Shown here piece after piece: positions 18,423 through 28,323 of a stretch of 58,164 bases of DNA. How positions within the stretch are numbered: position 1 is the first letter of the stretch; every line of letters begins with the position of its first letter. A model generated the notes under the pieces. The model was not told the origin of the DNA, did not search any database, and was given only the letters and a program-made list of their open reading frames with translations. Both the position numbers and the translations under genes were made by a program. Source of the stretch: Candidatus Gallilactobacillus intestinavium (GTDB lineage Bacteria > Bacillota > Bacilli > Lactobacillales > Lactobacillaceae). The stretch spans positions 1-58,164 of the forward strand of contig JADIMP010000053.1 of assembly GCA_017694665.1 (NCBI GenBank). Reading direction: 5' to 3'.

Positions 18423-19571
18423 ATGATTTATTTTGATAATAGTGCTACTACAAAGATTTTACCTGAAGTTTTAGACACTTATGTACAGGTAAGTAATAAT
18501 TATTGGGGAAATCCTTCCTCATTACATGGCTTAGGTGAAGAGGCATTTAATTTATTAAATCAATCACGTCAACAAATTGCTAATTTATTAAAGGTTCGAG
18601 CTAATGAAATTATTTTTACTAGCGGAGGATCTGAAGGGGATAATTGGATAGTAAAAGGCGTTGCTATGCAAAAACAGAGATTTGGTAAACATATAATAAC
18701 TTCGTCAATAGAGCATCCTGCCATTTATAATGCTATGCACCAGCTAGAACAAAATGGTTTTGAAGTTACTTATTTACCAGTTACGAATGAAGGATTAGTT
18801 TCCATTAGTGCTTTAAAAAAAGCTATTCGTAAAGATACAATTTTAGTTTCTATTATGGCAGTTAATAATGAAATAGGAACTATTCAACCATTAGAAGAAA
18901 TAACAAATGTTTTAAAACAATATCCTTCAATTATTTTTCATGTTGATGCAGTTCAAGCTTTGGGAAAGGGATTGGAAAAACGAATATTTGGTAATGACAG
19001 AGTAGATTTTGCTAGTTTTTCTGGACATAAGTTCCATGCACCTAGAGGAACTGGTTTTATTTATAAACGTAGTGGTAAAAAAATTTGTCCTTTGATTAAT
19101 GGTGGTGGTCAAGAACAAAACTTACGAAGTGGAACAGAAAACGTTCCTGGCATTGCGTCTATGGCTAAAGCATTGAGGATATTATTAAGTAATGAAGAAG
19201 AATACAATCAACGTGAACATAAAGTTTTAAATGTTATTTTAAACCACATTAACAAGTTTAAAAATGTTCGAACATTTTATAAAAACGAAAAAAATCATGT
19301 ACCTACAATTTTATGTTTTGCAATTTTAGGTGTTAGAGGAGAAACGATAGTACATGCTTTTGAAGAATATGGAATATATATATCAACGACAAGCGCGTGT
19401 TCTTCTAAAAAAGGTATGCCTGCAAGTACATTAAAGGCCATGAAAATACCAGATGAAATATCTAATTGCGCAGTTAGAATTAGTTTAAATGGATTTAATA
19501 CGGTAGAAGAAGCTGAAGAATTTAATAATGTATTTGATAAATTGTATGATCGTTTTAAAAAAATAAATTAA
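18423..19571 (+). CDS. nifS: Cysteine desulfurase (NifS/IscS-like)
   Basis: This PLP enzyme takes sulfur from cysteine and hands it on as a persulfide. The frame opens 63 bases earlier, but GGAGGAG at 18409-18415 and the family N-terminus 'MIYFDNSATTK' fix the start at 18423 (382 residues). The PLP lysine is K203 in 'SGHKFHAPRG', and the active cysteine is C326 in 'TSACSSKKG'. The next gene, 15 bases away, is thiI, so this copy is probably the sulfur donor for 4-thiouridine in tRNA rather than a general Fe-S cluster enzyme. Confidence 0.96.
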   Translation: MIYFDNSATTKILPEVLDTYVQVSNNYWGNPSSLHGLGEEAFNLLNQSRQQIANLLKVRANEIIFTSGGSEGDNWIVKGVAMQKQRFGKHIITSSIEHPAIYNAMHQLEQNGFEVTYLPVTNEGLVSISALKKAIRKDTILVSIMAVNNEIGTIQPLEEITNVLKQYPSIIFHVDAVQALGKGLEKRIFGNDRVDFASFSGHKFHAPRGTGFIYKRSGKKICPLINGGGQEQNLRSGTENVPGIASMAKALRILLSNEEEYNQREHKVLNVILNHINKFKNVRTFYKNEKNHVPTILCFAILGVRGETIVHAFEEYGIYISTTSACSSKKGMPASTLKAMKIPDEISNCAVRISLNGFNTVEEAEEFNNVFDKLYDRFKKIN

Positions 19572-19586
19572 TTTTGGGAGTACATA

Positions 19587-20801
19587 GTGAAGTATAGTGA
19601 AATAATGGTTCGTTATGGCGAACTTTCTACTAAAGGCAGAAATCGCAAGTCTTTTATTGATAGATTGGGTAATAATGTTCGCAATGTATTAAATGACTAT
19701 AATGTAGAAGTTAAAGCTAATCACGACCGAATGCATATTATTTTGCATGATGAAGATGCTAAGGAAATAATGAACAAATTGTCTAATATTTTTGGAATAG
19801 AAAATTATTCTCCTGTTGTTAAAGTCAACTTAAATATTGATGATTTGAAAAAAGTTGTTTTAAATCTTTTTAAAGAAATTTATCATTCAAAAATTAGTTT
19901 TAAAGTGGATACTAAAAGATCTAACCATAATTTTGAGTATGATACTTATGATTTAAATAAATTAATAGGTGAAACCTTATTAAATAATTTTGATGATGTT
20001 TGTGTAAAAATGAAAAATCCAGATGTTACTCTAGCTTTGGATGTTCGTAATGATGGTATATATGTTTCTTTAAATAAATATACGGGTGCATGGGGATTAC
20101 CAGTAGGAACTTCAGGAAAAGCATTGATGATGATTTCTGGTGGAATAGATTCTCCCGTAGCTGCATATTTAGCGATGAAACGTGGTGTTAAAGTTGAAAT
20201 GATTCATTTTTATAGCCCACCGTATACTAGTGAATTGGCGTTAAATAAAACAAAAGATTTAGTTGTTAAATTAACAAAGTATTGTGGACCAATTACTTTT
20301 ATAGAGGTACCGTTTACTAAAATACAGGAGGAAATAAAAAATAAGGTTCCATCGGGATATTTAATGACTATTCAGAGAAGGGCAATGTTAAGAATTGCTG
20401 ATATAATTGCGCATAAAAGAAAAGATTTAGCGATATTTACTGGTGAATCTTTAGGACAAGTTGCCTCTCAAACTTTGGAAAGCATGGTTGCAATTAATGA
20501 TGTAACAAAATTGCCTGTTTTACGTCCATTAATTTCTATGGATAAAAATGAAATAATTGCTATTGCTAAGAATATAGATACTTATGGTTTATCAATTTTG
20601 CCTTATGAAGATTGTTGTACTATTTTTACTCCTCCTTCACCTAAGACAAAACCTAATTTATTGAAGTCACGGGAGTTTGAAAAATTAGTTGATTTTGATA
20701 AATTATGTGAAGAAGCAGTTAATAATATAAAATTAACTAAAATTTCTAATAATGATAAGTATATTGACAATAAGATAAACGAATTTAATAGTTTATTATA
20801 A
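19587..20801 (+). CDS. thiI: tRNA 4-thiouridine synthase ThiI
   Basis: ThiI adenylates U8 of tRNA and inserts sulfur; in some bacteria it also serves thiamine synthesis. The 404-residue protein has a ferredoxin-like plus THUMP region (about 1-165) and a PP-loop ATPase domain with 'SGGIDSP' near residues 184-190. There is no C-terminal rhodanese domain, as is usual in Gram-positives, so sulfur must come from a partner, and the adjacent nifS fits this. The start is GTG at 19587 behind GGGAG. Confidence 0.96.
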   Translation: MKYSEIMVRYGELSTKGRNRKSFIDRLGNNVRNVLNDYNVEVKANHDRMHIILHDEDAKEIMNKLSNIFGIENYSPVVKVNLNIDDLKKVVLNLFKEIYHSKISFKVDTKRSNHNFEYDTYDLNKLIGETLLNNFDDVCVKMKNPDVTLALDVRNDGIYVSLNKYTGAWGLPVGTSGKALMMISGGIDSPVAAYLAMKRGVKVEMIHFYSPPYTSELALNKTKDLVVKLTKYCGPITFIEVPFTKIQEEIKNKVPSGYLMTIQRRAMLRIADIIAHKRKDLAIFTGESLGQVASQTLESMVAINDVTKLPVLRPLISMDKNEIIAIAKNIDTYGLSILPYEDCCTIFTPPSPKTKPNLLKSREFEKLVDFDKLCEEAVNNIKLTKISNNDKYIDNKINEFNSLL

Positions 20802-20813
20802 TAGGAGCTTTTT

Positions 20814-23468
20814 ATGACAGTAAATTTGTCTAGTAAATATAATCATAAAGAAGTTGAAGAAGGTCGTTATCAAAAATGGCTAGATGATGGATTGTTTAAA
20901 CCATCTAAAGATAAAAAAGCTAAGCCTTATTCTGTAGTTTTACCACCTCCTAATGTGACGGGAAAATTACATTTAGGTCATGCTTGGGATACTGCTATTC
21001 AAGATATGTTGGTAAGATACAAACGAATGGATGGTTACGATACTTTATGGGTTCCCGGAATGGATCATGCAGGTATAGCTACACAAGCTAAAGTAGAAGC
21101 TAGATTAAGAGAACAAGGAATAAGTCGTTATGATTTGGGCCGAGAAAAATTTATTCAACAAGTATGGGATTGGAAGGACGAGTATAGTGAAATAATTCAT
21201 AAGCAATGGGCTAAATTAGGCTTATCAATGGATTATGATCATGAAAGATTTACCCTAGATAAGGGACTATCAAAAGCAGTTCGTAAAGTTTTTGTTGATT
21301 TGTATAATAAAGGATTAATTTATAGAGGAGAATATATAATCAATTGGGATCCTCAAGCAAGAACTGCATTGTCTGATATTGAAGTTATTCATAAAGATGA
21401 TAAAGGTGCATTTTATCATGTTAAATATCCATTTGTTAATGGCGTTACTTTCAATGGTAAAAACTACATAGAAATTGCTACTACTAGGCCTGAAACAATG
21501 TTTGGAGATGTTGCTGTAGCAGTTAATCCAGATGATGATCGATATAAAGAATTAGTAGGAAGTAAAGTAATTGTACCTTTAGTTAATAGAGAAATTCCTA
21601 TTATTGCTGATCAATATGTTGATCCCAAATTTGGAACTGGAATGGTTAAAATTACTCCAGCTCACGATCCTAATGATTTTTTGGTTGGAAATAGACACAA
21701 CTTAGAGCGCATTAATACAATGAATGAAGATGCTACATTAAATGAAAATGCTGGTAAATATAATGGAATGGATCGTTTTGAAGCAAGAAAAGCAATTGTA
21801 AAAGATCTTGATGAATTAGGTGATTTATTAAAGGTTGAACCTATAGTTCATTCTGTAGGACATTCAGAAAGAACAGGAGTTCAAATTGAATCGAGATTGT
21901 CAACTCAATGGTTTGTAAAAATGAAACCATTAGCGGAACAAGCGTTATCACATCAAAAAACTGAGGATAAAGTTAAGTTTTGGCCAGAAAGATTTGAAAA
22001 TACATATACTCAATGGATGAATGAAGTGCATGATTGGGTTATTTCTAGGCAATTGTGGTGGGGTCATAGAATACCTGCCTGGTATCATAAAGATACTGGA
22101 GAAATTTATGTCGGTATGGAGGCTCCTTCTGATATTGATAATTGGGAGCAAGATCCTGATGTGTTAGATACATGGTTTAGTTCTGCATTATGGCCTTTTA
22201 GCACATTAGGATGGCCTGACGTTGAAAATGAAGACTATAAAAGGTATTTTCCCACTAATGCATTAGTAACTGGATATGACATCATTTTCTTTTGGGTATC
22301 TAGAATGATGTTTCAATCAATTGAATTTACTGGTAAGAAGCCATTTAATGATGTTCTTATTCATGGATTAATGCGTGATAATCAGGGTAGAAAAATGAGC
22401 AAATCCTTAGGTAATGGTATAGATCCTATGGATGTGATTGAAGAATATGGCGTTGATGCTATGCGTTGGTTTTTAGCTACTGGTTCAACACCAGGATTAG
22501 ATGTTAGATATGATGATACTAAATTAAAATCGGCTTGGAATTTTATTAATAAAATTTGGAATGCTAGTCGTTATGTCATTATGAATTTAGATGAAGATAT
22601 AACTAATACATCATTGCCTAAACTTGATGAATTGAATGTTACCGATAAATGGATATTAAATAAGTTAAACAATGTTGTTCTTAAAGTTAGACACTTATTT
22701 GATAAATATGATTTTGGAGAAATTGGAAGAGCACTTTATAATTTTGTTTGGAATGATTTTTGTGACTGGTATATTGAGTTTTCTAAAGAATACTTAACTA
22801 AACAAACAGCTCATAGTAAAATTACTCAGAAAGTTTTAGCTTTTGTTTTAGATAAAACGTTAAGGTTATTGCATCCAATAATGCCTTTTGCAACAGAAAA
22901 ATTATGGCTCAGTATGCCACATACTGGAAAATCTATAATGGTTGCATCCTATCCTAATTACGATGAAAATCTTAGTTTTAAAAATGCAGAAAAAGATGTG
23001 AACTATTTAATTGAATTAATTACTGCAGTACGTAATATTAGAAATGAAGCTAATGCTGCCTTAAGTAAACCAATAGATTTATTTATTGATATTGAAGATC
23101 CAAAATTAAATTCAATTTTTAAAGAAAATGAAGATTTGATTAATCGCTTTTGTAATATAAATAAATTAATTATTAATAGTCAAATAAATGTTCCAAAATT
23201 ATCAATGTCAAAGGCAATTAATGGAGCAAGTGTATATATACCTTTAGGAGACTTAATTGATTTAGATAGAGAAATTAATAGATTAGAAAAAGAAATTGGT
23301 AAATTAAAAGGTGAAGTAGAAAGATCTAATAAAAAATTGAATAATGACAAATTTATCAGTAATGCTCCCGATGATGTGGTGAATTCTGAAAAGGAAAAAC
23401 AAAAGCAATGGCAAAATAAGTTGAATTTAACTATTCAAAGATTAAATGAATTAAAAAATAATAAATAA
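20814..23468 (+). CDS. valS: Valyl-tRNA synthetase
   Basis: This class I synthetase charges tRNA(Val). The 884-residue protein has the HIGH motif as 'HLGH' in '[15 protein letters not shown]' and KMSKS at K527-S531. It also has the editing domain and the C-terminal coiled-coil arm of ValS ('[18 protein letters not shown]'). It follows thiI by 12 bases with no T-box leader between, unlike many Firmicutes valS genes, so it would be expressed with nifS-thiI or from a promoter inside thiI. Confidence 0.98.
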   Translation: MTVNLSSKYNHKEVEEGRYQKWLDDGLFKPSKDKKAKPYSVVLPPPNVTGKLHLGHAWDTAIQDMLVRYKRMDGYDTLWVPGMDHAGIATQAKVEARLREQGISRYDLGREKFIQQVWDWKDEYSEIIHKQWAKLGLSMDYDHERFTLDKGLSKAVRKVFVDLYNKGLIYRGEYIINWDPQARTALSDIEVIHKDDKGAFYHVKYPFVNGVTFNGKNYIEIATTRPETMFGDVAVAVNPDDDRYKELVGSKVIVPLVNREIPIIADQYVDPKFGTGMVKITPAHDPNDFLVGNRHNLERINTMNEDATLNENAGKYNGMDRFEARKAIVKDLDELGDLLKVEPIVHSVGHSERTGVQIESRLSTQWFVKMKPLAEQALSHQKTEDKVKFWPERFENTYTQWMNEVHDWVISRQLWWGHRIPAWYHKDTGEIYVGMEAPSDIDNWEQDPDVLDTWFSSALWPFSTLGWPDVENEDYKRYFPTNALVTGYDIIFFWVSRMMFQSIEFTGKKPFNDVLIHGLMRDNQGRKMSKSLGNGIDPMDVIEEYGVDAMRWFLATGSTPGLDVRYDDTKLKSAWNFINKIWNASRYVIMNLDEDITNTSLPKLDELNVTDKWILNKLNNVVLKVRHLFDKYDFGEIGRALYNFVWNDFCDWYIEFSKEYLTKQTAHSKITQKVLAFVLDKTLRLLHPIMPFATEKLWLSMPHTGKSIMVASYPNYDENLSFKNAEKDVNYLIELITAVRNIRNEANAALSKPIDLFIDIEDPKLNSIFKENEDLINRFCNINKLIINSQINVPKLSMSKAINGASVYIPLGDLIDLDREINRLEKEIGKLKGEVERSNKKLNNDKFISNAPDDVVNSEKEKQKQWQNKLNLTIQRLNELKNNK

Positions 23469-23497
23469 AAAAGGCTTAGTTAATCTAAGTCTTTTTT
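23467..23497 (+). terminator. Intrinsic terminator between valS and folC
   Basis: A 13-bp stem (23467-23479 with 23485-23497, one G-T pair) has a 5-base loop and a T run on its 3' arm. The ribosome site of folC begins only a few bases later. Confidence 0.87.
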
Positions 23498-23515
23498 ACA
23501 ATGAGGAATTGTTTT

Positions 23516-24829
23516 GTGATAAAGACATATAATGAAGCTATTAATTATATACATGGACGTAGTAAATTTAAGAAAGATTATTCTCTTAGTATTATTAAAA
23601 AATTTTTGCATGAATTTAATGATCCACAAAATAAATTAAATGCTATTCATGTTACAGGGACCAATGGCAAGGGATCTACAGTAAACTTTTTAAGAAATAT
23701 TTTTCAAAGGGACGGATACGTTGTTGGCACTTTTACTTCTCCCTATATAAGTAAATTTAATGAACGAATTGAAATTAATGGAAACCCTATTTCTGATGAT
23801 GATTTATTGAAATTAGTTCAGTTAATAGAACCAGTATTAAAAAGGTATGATCAGTTATATAAAGAAAACAGTTTGACCGAATTTGATTTAGTTACGGTCA
23901 TTATGCTAATTTTTTTTGCAAGTCATGAAAATGATTTGGATGTTGTCATTATAGAAGTTGGTATAGGAGGAAGGTTTGATTCTACTAATGTGATAAATCC
24001 AATTATTTCTGTAATAACAAATGTGTCATGGGATCATATGAATATTTTAGGAAATACGTTAAAAGATATAGCTTGGCAAAAAGTAGGAATATTAAAAAAT
24101 AATATTCCTTTGATTACAGGGAAATTAGACGATGATTGTGTAACTTCAATTATTCAAAGAGAAGTTATGAAAAATAATAGTTCTTGGTATATGTTAAATA
24201 GGGATTTTTCTGTTTTAAATAGAAATTTTTATAATTTAAGTTTTGATTTTGATGGATTTGGTAGTCAATTTAAAAATTTAAGATTAAGTATGCTAGGTAG
24301 TTATCAGTTTGACAACGCTGCTGTAGCATTAGCAGTATATTTAGTTTTTAAAAAGATTAACAATAAAAATATAAATAAGAAAGCAATATTTAATGGATTG
24401 TTGAATAGTAGGTGGAAAGGGAGATTTGAGTTAATTAATCAACAACCTTCAATTTATATTGATGGTGCTCATAATGTACCAGCTATCGATAAATTAATTG
24501 ATTTAATAAATGATTGTTTTTCAAATAAAAGAGTTTTTATATTGTTTTCGGCATTAATAGATAAAAACTATTTAACTATGATAAAGAAACTAAATAGTAT
24601 AAATAATGTTCATCTTTATTTAACTAATTTTAGTAGCCCTTATGGTAAAAGAAGTTCAATTTCTTATAAAGATGTAAATAATAAATTTGATAATATTTTT
24701 ATTAAAGATTGGAAAAATGCATATAATACTATTATTAAATTTATTACATTAGATGATATATTTATTATTACAGGTTCGTTATATTTTATATCAGATGTCA
24801 GAAATTATTTTTATAAATCTAATTATTAA
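23516..24829 (+). CDS. folC: Folylpolyglutamate synthase / dihydrofolate synthase
   Basis: FolC adds glutamate to folates (and may make dihydrofolate). The Mur-ligase-type P-loop 'TGTNGKGS' is at residues 47-54, followed by 'GTFTSPYISKFNERIEING', 'EVGIGGRFDSTNV' and 'YIDGAHN'. An ATG exists at 23501, but it lies directly behind the terminator without a ribosome site; GAGG at 23503-23506 is correctly spaced for GTG 23516, which was chosen (437 residues). mreC follows after 13 bases; radC and mreB, often found here, are absent. Confidence 0.95.
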   Translation: MIKTYNEAINYIHGRSKFKKDYSLSIIKKFLHEFNDPQNKLNAIHVTGTNGKGSTVNFLRNIFQRDGYVVGTFTSPYISKFNERIEINGNPISDDDLLKLVQLIEPVLKRYDQLYKENSLTEFDLVTVIMLIFFASHENDLDVVIIEVGIGGRFDSTNVINPIISVITNVSWDHMNILGNTLKDIAWQKVGILKNNIPLITGKLDDDCVTSIIQREVMKNNSSWYMLNRDFSVLNRNFYNLSFDFDGFGSQFKNLRLSMLGSYQFDNAAVALAVYLVFKKINNKNINKKAIFNGLLNSRWKGRFELINQQPSIYIDGAHNVPAIDKLIDLINDCFSNKRVFILFSALIDKNYLTMIKKLNSINNVHLYLTNFSSPYGKRSSISYKDVNNKFDNIFIKDWKNAYNTIIKFITLDDIFIITGSLYFISDVRNYFYKSNY

Positions 24830-24842
24830 TTAGGATGATTTT

Positions 24843-25679
24843 ATGAAAAAAGATTTTAGCAAAAAAGTTGTAATTATTATTTTGGGATTAATTATATGTT
24901 TAGGATTGATGACATTTTCGGTTGTTATCCATAATAGAAAAAATAAATCTCTTTTAATACAAAGAGATAGTACTAATTTTGTTACTGATACAACTAAATT
25001 ATTAAATTATCCAGCTTCTTTTTTTAAAAAAACTAGTACGTCTATAAGTCAATTATTTAGTACATATTCTGAAAATAAACAGTTAAAAAAGAGTATGTAT
25101 AATTTCTTAATTATTAAAAATGAAAATGAAGTTTTGAAAAATGAAAATAAACAGTTAAGAAAAGAATTGAAATTAAATGATGGCTTAACATCTTATGTTA
25201 GATATAACGCAAATGTAATTGCAAGAACTCCATCAACATGGCAACAGCAGCTTATTATTGATAAGGGTTATAAAAATGGTGTTGTTAAAAATATGCCTGT
25301 TATGTCCCAAAACGGTCTTGTTGGTCGGGTTATGGAAGTTAATGGCAATAATAGTAAGGTTGAATTAATAACTGATAATAGTGCAGGAGCGAATAAATTT
25401 TCTGTACAAATTAATTCTAATAATTCTGTTGTGAATGGGATTATAAATAATTATAGTGATGGTTATTTTATTATTAACCAATTATCTAAAAATAGTAATA
25501 TAAATGTGGGAGATAGCGTATTAACAAATGGCTTAGGTGGTGTAACCCCTAAGGGACTTTATATAGGTAAAGTTTATAAAATTGTAAAAAATAAATATGA
25601 TTTATCTGAAAAATTATATGTAAAACCAGCAGAAGATTTGAATAATATTGATTTTGTCACTGTATTAGGTAAAAAATAG
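24843..25679 (+). CDS. mreC: Rod shape-determining protein MreC
   Basis: MreC is a bitopic protein that organises the elongation machinery outside the membrane. The 278 residues comprise a short cytosolic start, a membrane helix (about 9-28), a coiled coil (about 70-105, 'NEVLKNENKQLRKELKL') and the beta-barrel domain ('VIARTPSTWQQQLIIDKGYKNGV', 'GLVGRVMEV'). It is followed by mreD after 7 bases. No mreB is found in this window. Confidence 0.96.
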   Translation: MKKDFSKKVVIIILGLIICLGLMTFSVVIHNRKNKSLLIQRDSTNFVTDTTKLLNYPASFFKKTSTSISQLFSTYSENKQLKKSMYNFLIIKNENEVLKNENKQLRKELKLNDGLTSYVRYNANVIARTPSTWQQQLIIDKGYKNGVVKNMPVMSQNGLVGRVMEVNGNNSKVELITDNSAGANKFSVQINSNNSVVNGIINNYSDGYFIINQLSKNSNINVGDSVLTNGLGGVTPKGLYIGKVYKIVKNKYDLSEKLYVKPAEDLNNIDFVTVLGKK

Positions 25680-25686
25680 GGAAATT

Positions 25687-26220
25687 ATGAAATTTAAAAA
25701 AACGAAAATTTGTTTTGTATTAGTTTTATTTATTTGTTTATTGTTAGATGGTGTGTTAACTCAACAATTAAGTTCTTATTTTTTTTCTTCTAATTTTAAA
25801 ATGATTCCTGAGTTAGCTTTATTGTGGATAATTTTTAGTTTATTTTTTTTAAGTGATGATGTCTTAAATGGATCATTAACTATAATTTATTTATCTACAA
25901 TATTGGTTGGAATAATATTCGATTTTTTTTATATTGGATATTGGGGAATATATATATTTATATTTCCGTTAGTTGTTTGGATAATGACTTATTTACGTAT
26001 ATTTTTTAATAAATCAATTTTATCAATGATAATTATAACGATATTATGTATAAGTTTATCAATGTTTATTTCTTGGAACATGTCTCTAATTATGGGGATT
26101 TGTAGTTTGTCTTTTGTTAATTTTATGGTTAATAATTTATTTCCTACACTGTTGTTAAATGAAGTTTTAGTTATATTTACTTATTTTCCTTTAAAAAAAT
26201 TAATTTTATTTATTAGTTAG
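25687..26220 (+). CDS. mreD: Rod shape-determining protein MreD
   Basis: MreD is a small integral membrane protein of the elongasome. The 177 residues show about five or six hydrophobic helices and little else, as usual for the family. Identification rests on hydropathy, length and position directly behind mreC. Codons are extremely A/T biased, like those of the rest of the window. A RodZ-like gene follows after 11 bases. Confidence 0.9.
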   Translation: MKFKKTKICFVLVLFICLLLDGVLTQQLSSYFFSSNFKMIPELALLWIIFSLFFLSDDVLNGSLTIIYLSTILVGIIFDFFYIGYWGIYIFIFPLVVWIMTYLRIFFNKSILSMIIITILCISLSMFISWNMSLIMGICSLSFVNFMVNNLFPTLLLNEVLVIFTYFPLKKLILFIS

Positions 26221-26231
26221 GATTTGTTTTT

Positions 26232-26636
26232 ATGAATAATAATCGAACTTCAATAGGTAATGAATTATATCAAGCAAGAAAAAAACTCAAATTGACTTTA
26301 TCAGATATTCAAAATAAAACTAAAATACCAGAACGATATTTAAAAGATATTGAGATTAATAATTTTTCTTCGTTACCTGATACATTTTATATAAAATTAT
26401 TTATAGTCCAATATGCAGAAGCCGTATTATTAGATGGTGATGAATTAATTAAAAAGTATGCGGGTCATTTAGACACTCATATTGATATTAAAGATAAAAA
26501 TAAATTTGATATTCCTAGTCGAGTTACTAAAAAATATGTGTCCCAAAATAATGAATGGCCTGCAATGTTAATAACTTTTTTAGTATTACTAATACTGATT
26601 ACAATTTTTGTTTGTTTTATAATTAATTTGAAATAA
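26232..26636 (+). CDS. rodZ: RodZ-like helix-turn-helix membrane protein, shortened
   Basis: The 134 residues start with a Cro/CI-type helix-turn-helix ('IGNELYQARKKLKLTLSDIQNKTKIPERYLKDIE'), as in RodZ/YmfM, and end with one membrane helix (about 112-131) followed by only three residues. Full RodZ proteins of lactobacilli continue with an extracellular domain of well over 100 residues, which is missing. The next gene starts 16 bases later, so no remnant is left. Its location between mreCD and pgsA supports the RodZ call; whether the short form still works with the elongasome is not known. Confidence 0.85.
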   Translation: MNNNRTSIGNELYQARKKLKLTLSDIQNKTKIPERYLKDIEINNFSSLPDTFYIKLFIVQYAEAVLLDGDELIKKYAGHLDTHIDIKDKNKFDIPSRVTKKYVSQNNEWPAMLITFLVLLILITIFVCFIINLK

Positions 26637-26652
26637 TTTAATGGAGGGTAAT

Positions 26653-27236
26653 ATGAATTTACCAAACAAATTGACATGTTTTAGGATATTGTTGATTCCA
26701 ATATTTATATTGTTATTAGCTATACCATGTAATTGGACTCAATTAAATGTATTAGGAACATATGTAGGAGTTAATTATTTATAGCAACATTAGTTTTTAT
26801 TGTTGCATCAATAACAGATTTTTTAGATGGTCAAATAGCTAGGAAGCAAAAATTAATAACTAATTTTGGAAAATTTGCTGATCCACTTGCTGATAAAATG
26901 TTAGTTATGACTGCATTTATATTTTTGACTTTTATAAATAGAGTACCTGCGTGGGTTACAGCCATTATTGTTTGTAGAGAACTGGCTGTGACAGGATTAC
27001 GTTTATTAATAATTGAAAATAATGGAACAGTTTTGGCCGCTGCCTATCCTGGTAAAATTAAAACATTAACGCAAATGTTATCTATAATAATATTGTTATT
27101 AAATAATATATTTTTTAATAATATTCATATTCCTATGGGAATTATATTATTATATGTGTGTTTGTTTTTTACAATTTATTCAGGAATAGACTATTTTTAT
27201 AAAAATCGTTCTGTATTTAATGATGGATTTAAATAA
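26653..27236 (+). pseudogene. pgsA: CDP-diacylglycerol--glycerol-3-phosphate 3-phosphatidyltransferase, frameshifted
   Basis: PgsA makes phosphatidylglycerol phosphate, the precursor of phosphatidylglycerol and cardiolipin. The start (ATG 26653 behind GGAGGG) gives 'MNLPNKLTCFRILLIPIF' but stops at TAG 26782-26784. The rest continues in the -1 frame: 'ASITDFLDGQIAR' with the CDP-alcohol phosphotransferase motif DG-x2-AR-x8-G-x3-D-x3-D, to 27236. The two frames overlap only at 26775-26784, so a single missing base, probably in the TTT at 26778-26780, explains it. One added base gives a normal 194-residue protein. Since the gene is normally essential, a sequencing error is quite possible. Confidence 0.93.
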
Positions 27237-27252
27237 TTAAAGGATTAATTTT

Positions 27253-28302
27253 ATGGTAGAAGAAAGAGAAAAAGCTTTAAATGAAGCATTAAAAAAGATT
27301 GAGAAAAATTTTGGTAAAGGTTCAGTGATGCGCTTAGGAGATAATGCTAATGTGCATGTTTCTACTATTTCCTCTGGGTCTTTAAAATTGGATAGTGCCT
27401 TAGGAGTTGGAGGATATCCTAAAGGTAGAATAATAGAGATTTATGGTCCAGAATCTTCTGGAAAAACAACATTAGCTTTGCATGCTGTTGCGGAAGTACA
27501 AAAAAAAGGTGGAACCGCTGCATATATTGATGCTGAAAATGCTTTAGATGCTCAATATGCTGAAAACTTAGGAGTTAAAGTGGATGATTTATTATTATCT
27601 CAACCTGACACAGGAGAACAAGCATTATCTATAACTGATGCTCTAGTTGCTTCAGGAGCTATAGATTTGGTTGTTATTGATTCAGTTGCAGCTTTAGTAC
27701 CTCAAGCTGAAATTGAAGGTGAAATGGGAGATCAGCATGTTGGTTTGCAAGCTCGTTTGATGTCACAAGCATTGAGAAAATTATCCGGAACTATTAATAG
27801 AACTAGAACTATAGCTATTTTTATTAATCAAATTCGTGAGAAAGTTGGAGTAATGTTTGGTAATCCAGAAACTACGCCTGGAGGTAGAGCACTGAAATTT
27901 TATTCTACAGTTAGATTAGAGGTAAGACGTGGAGAGCAAATAAAAGATAGCAAAAACGTTATGGGAAATAAAACGAGGATTAAAGTTGTTAAAAATAAAG
28001 TTGCTTCTCCTTTTAAAGTTGCTGAAGTTGATATAATGTACGGCAGTGGTATATCTAAATCTGGAGAATTACTAGATATGGCTGTAGATAAGGATATTAT
28101 TCAGAAATCAGGTTCTTGGTATTCATATAATTCAGAAAGGATAGGTCAGGGAAGAGAAAACGCTAAAGCTTACTTGTCAGATCCTGAACATAAAAGTATT
28201 TGGGATGAAATTTATAATAAAGTTCGTTCTGAATATGGCATGAGTGAAGATACTGATGAATCTAAAAATGAAAAAGATGAAACAAACTTATTAGATAATT
28301 AA
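27253..28302 (+). CDS. recA: Recombinase RecA
   Basis: RecA forms filaments on single-stranded DNA for strand exchange and triggers LexA self-cleavage. The 349-residue protein has Walker A 'GPESSGKTT' at about residues 66-74, the '[18 protein letters not shown]' segment and the acidic C-terminal tail. It follows pgsA after 16 bases. In many lactobacilli cinA stands between them, and here it is absent. No obvious SOS box is visible immediately upstream, so it probably depends on a promoter further up or inside pgsA. Confidence 0.99.
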   Translation: MVEEREKALNEALKKIEKNFGKGSVMRLGDNANVHVSTISSGSLKLDSALGVGGYPKGRIIEIYGPESSGKTTLALHAVAEVQKKGGTAAYIDAENALDAQYAENLGVKVDDLLLSQPDTGEQALSITDALVASGAIDLVVIDSVAALVPQAEIEGEMGDQHVGLQARLMSQALRKLSGTINRTRTIAIFINQIREKVGVMFGNPETTPGGRALKFYSTVRLEVRRGEQIKDSKNVMGNKTRIKVVKNKVASPFKVAEVDIMYGSGISKSGELLDMAVDKDIIQKSGSWYSYNSERIGQGRENAKAYLSDPEHKSIWDEIYNKVRSEYGMSEDTDESKNEKDETNLLDN

Positions 28303-28323
28303 TAATAACTAGGGGAGACTATA

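Noticed and set aside
20802-20813. T-box leader for valS (and alaS)
   Set aside because: The gaps upstream are 12 bases each, far too short for a T-box.
26760-26790. Programmed -1 frameshifting in pgsA
   Set aside because: No X-XXY-YYZ slippery heptamer is present in the zero frame before the TAG; a lost base in TTT is a simpler reading.
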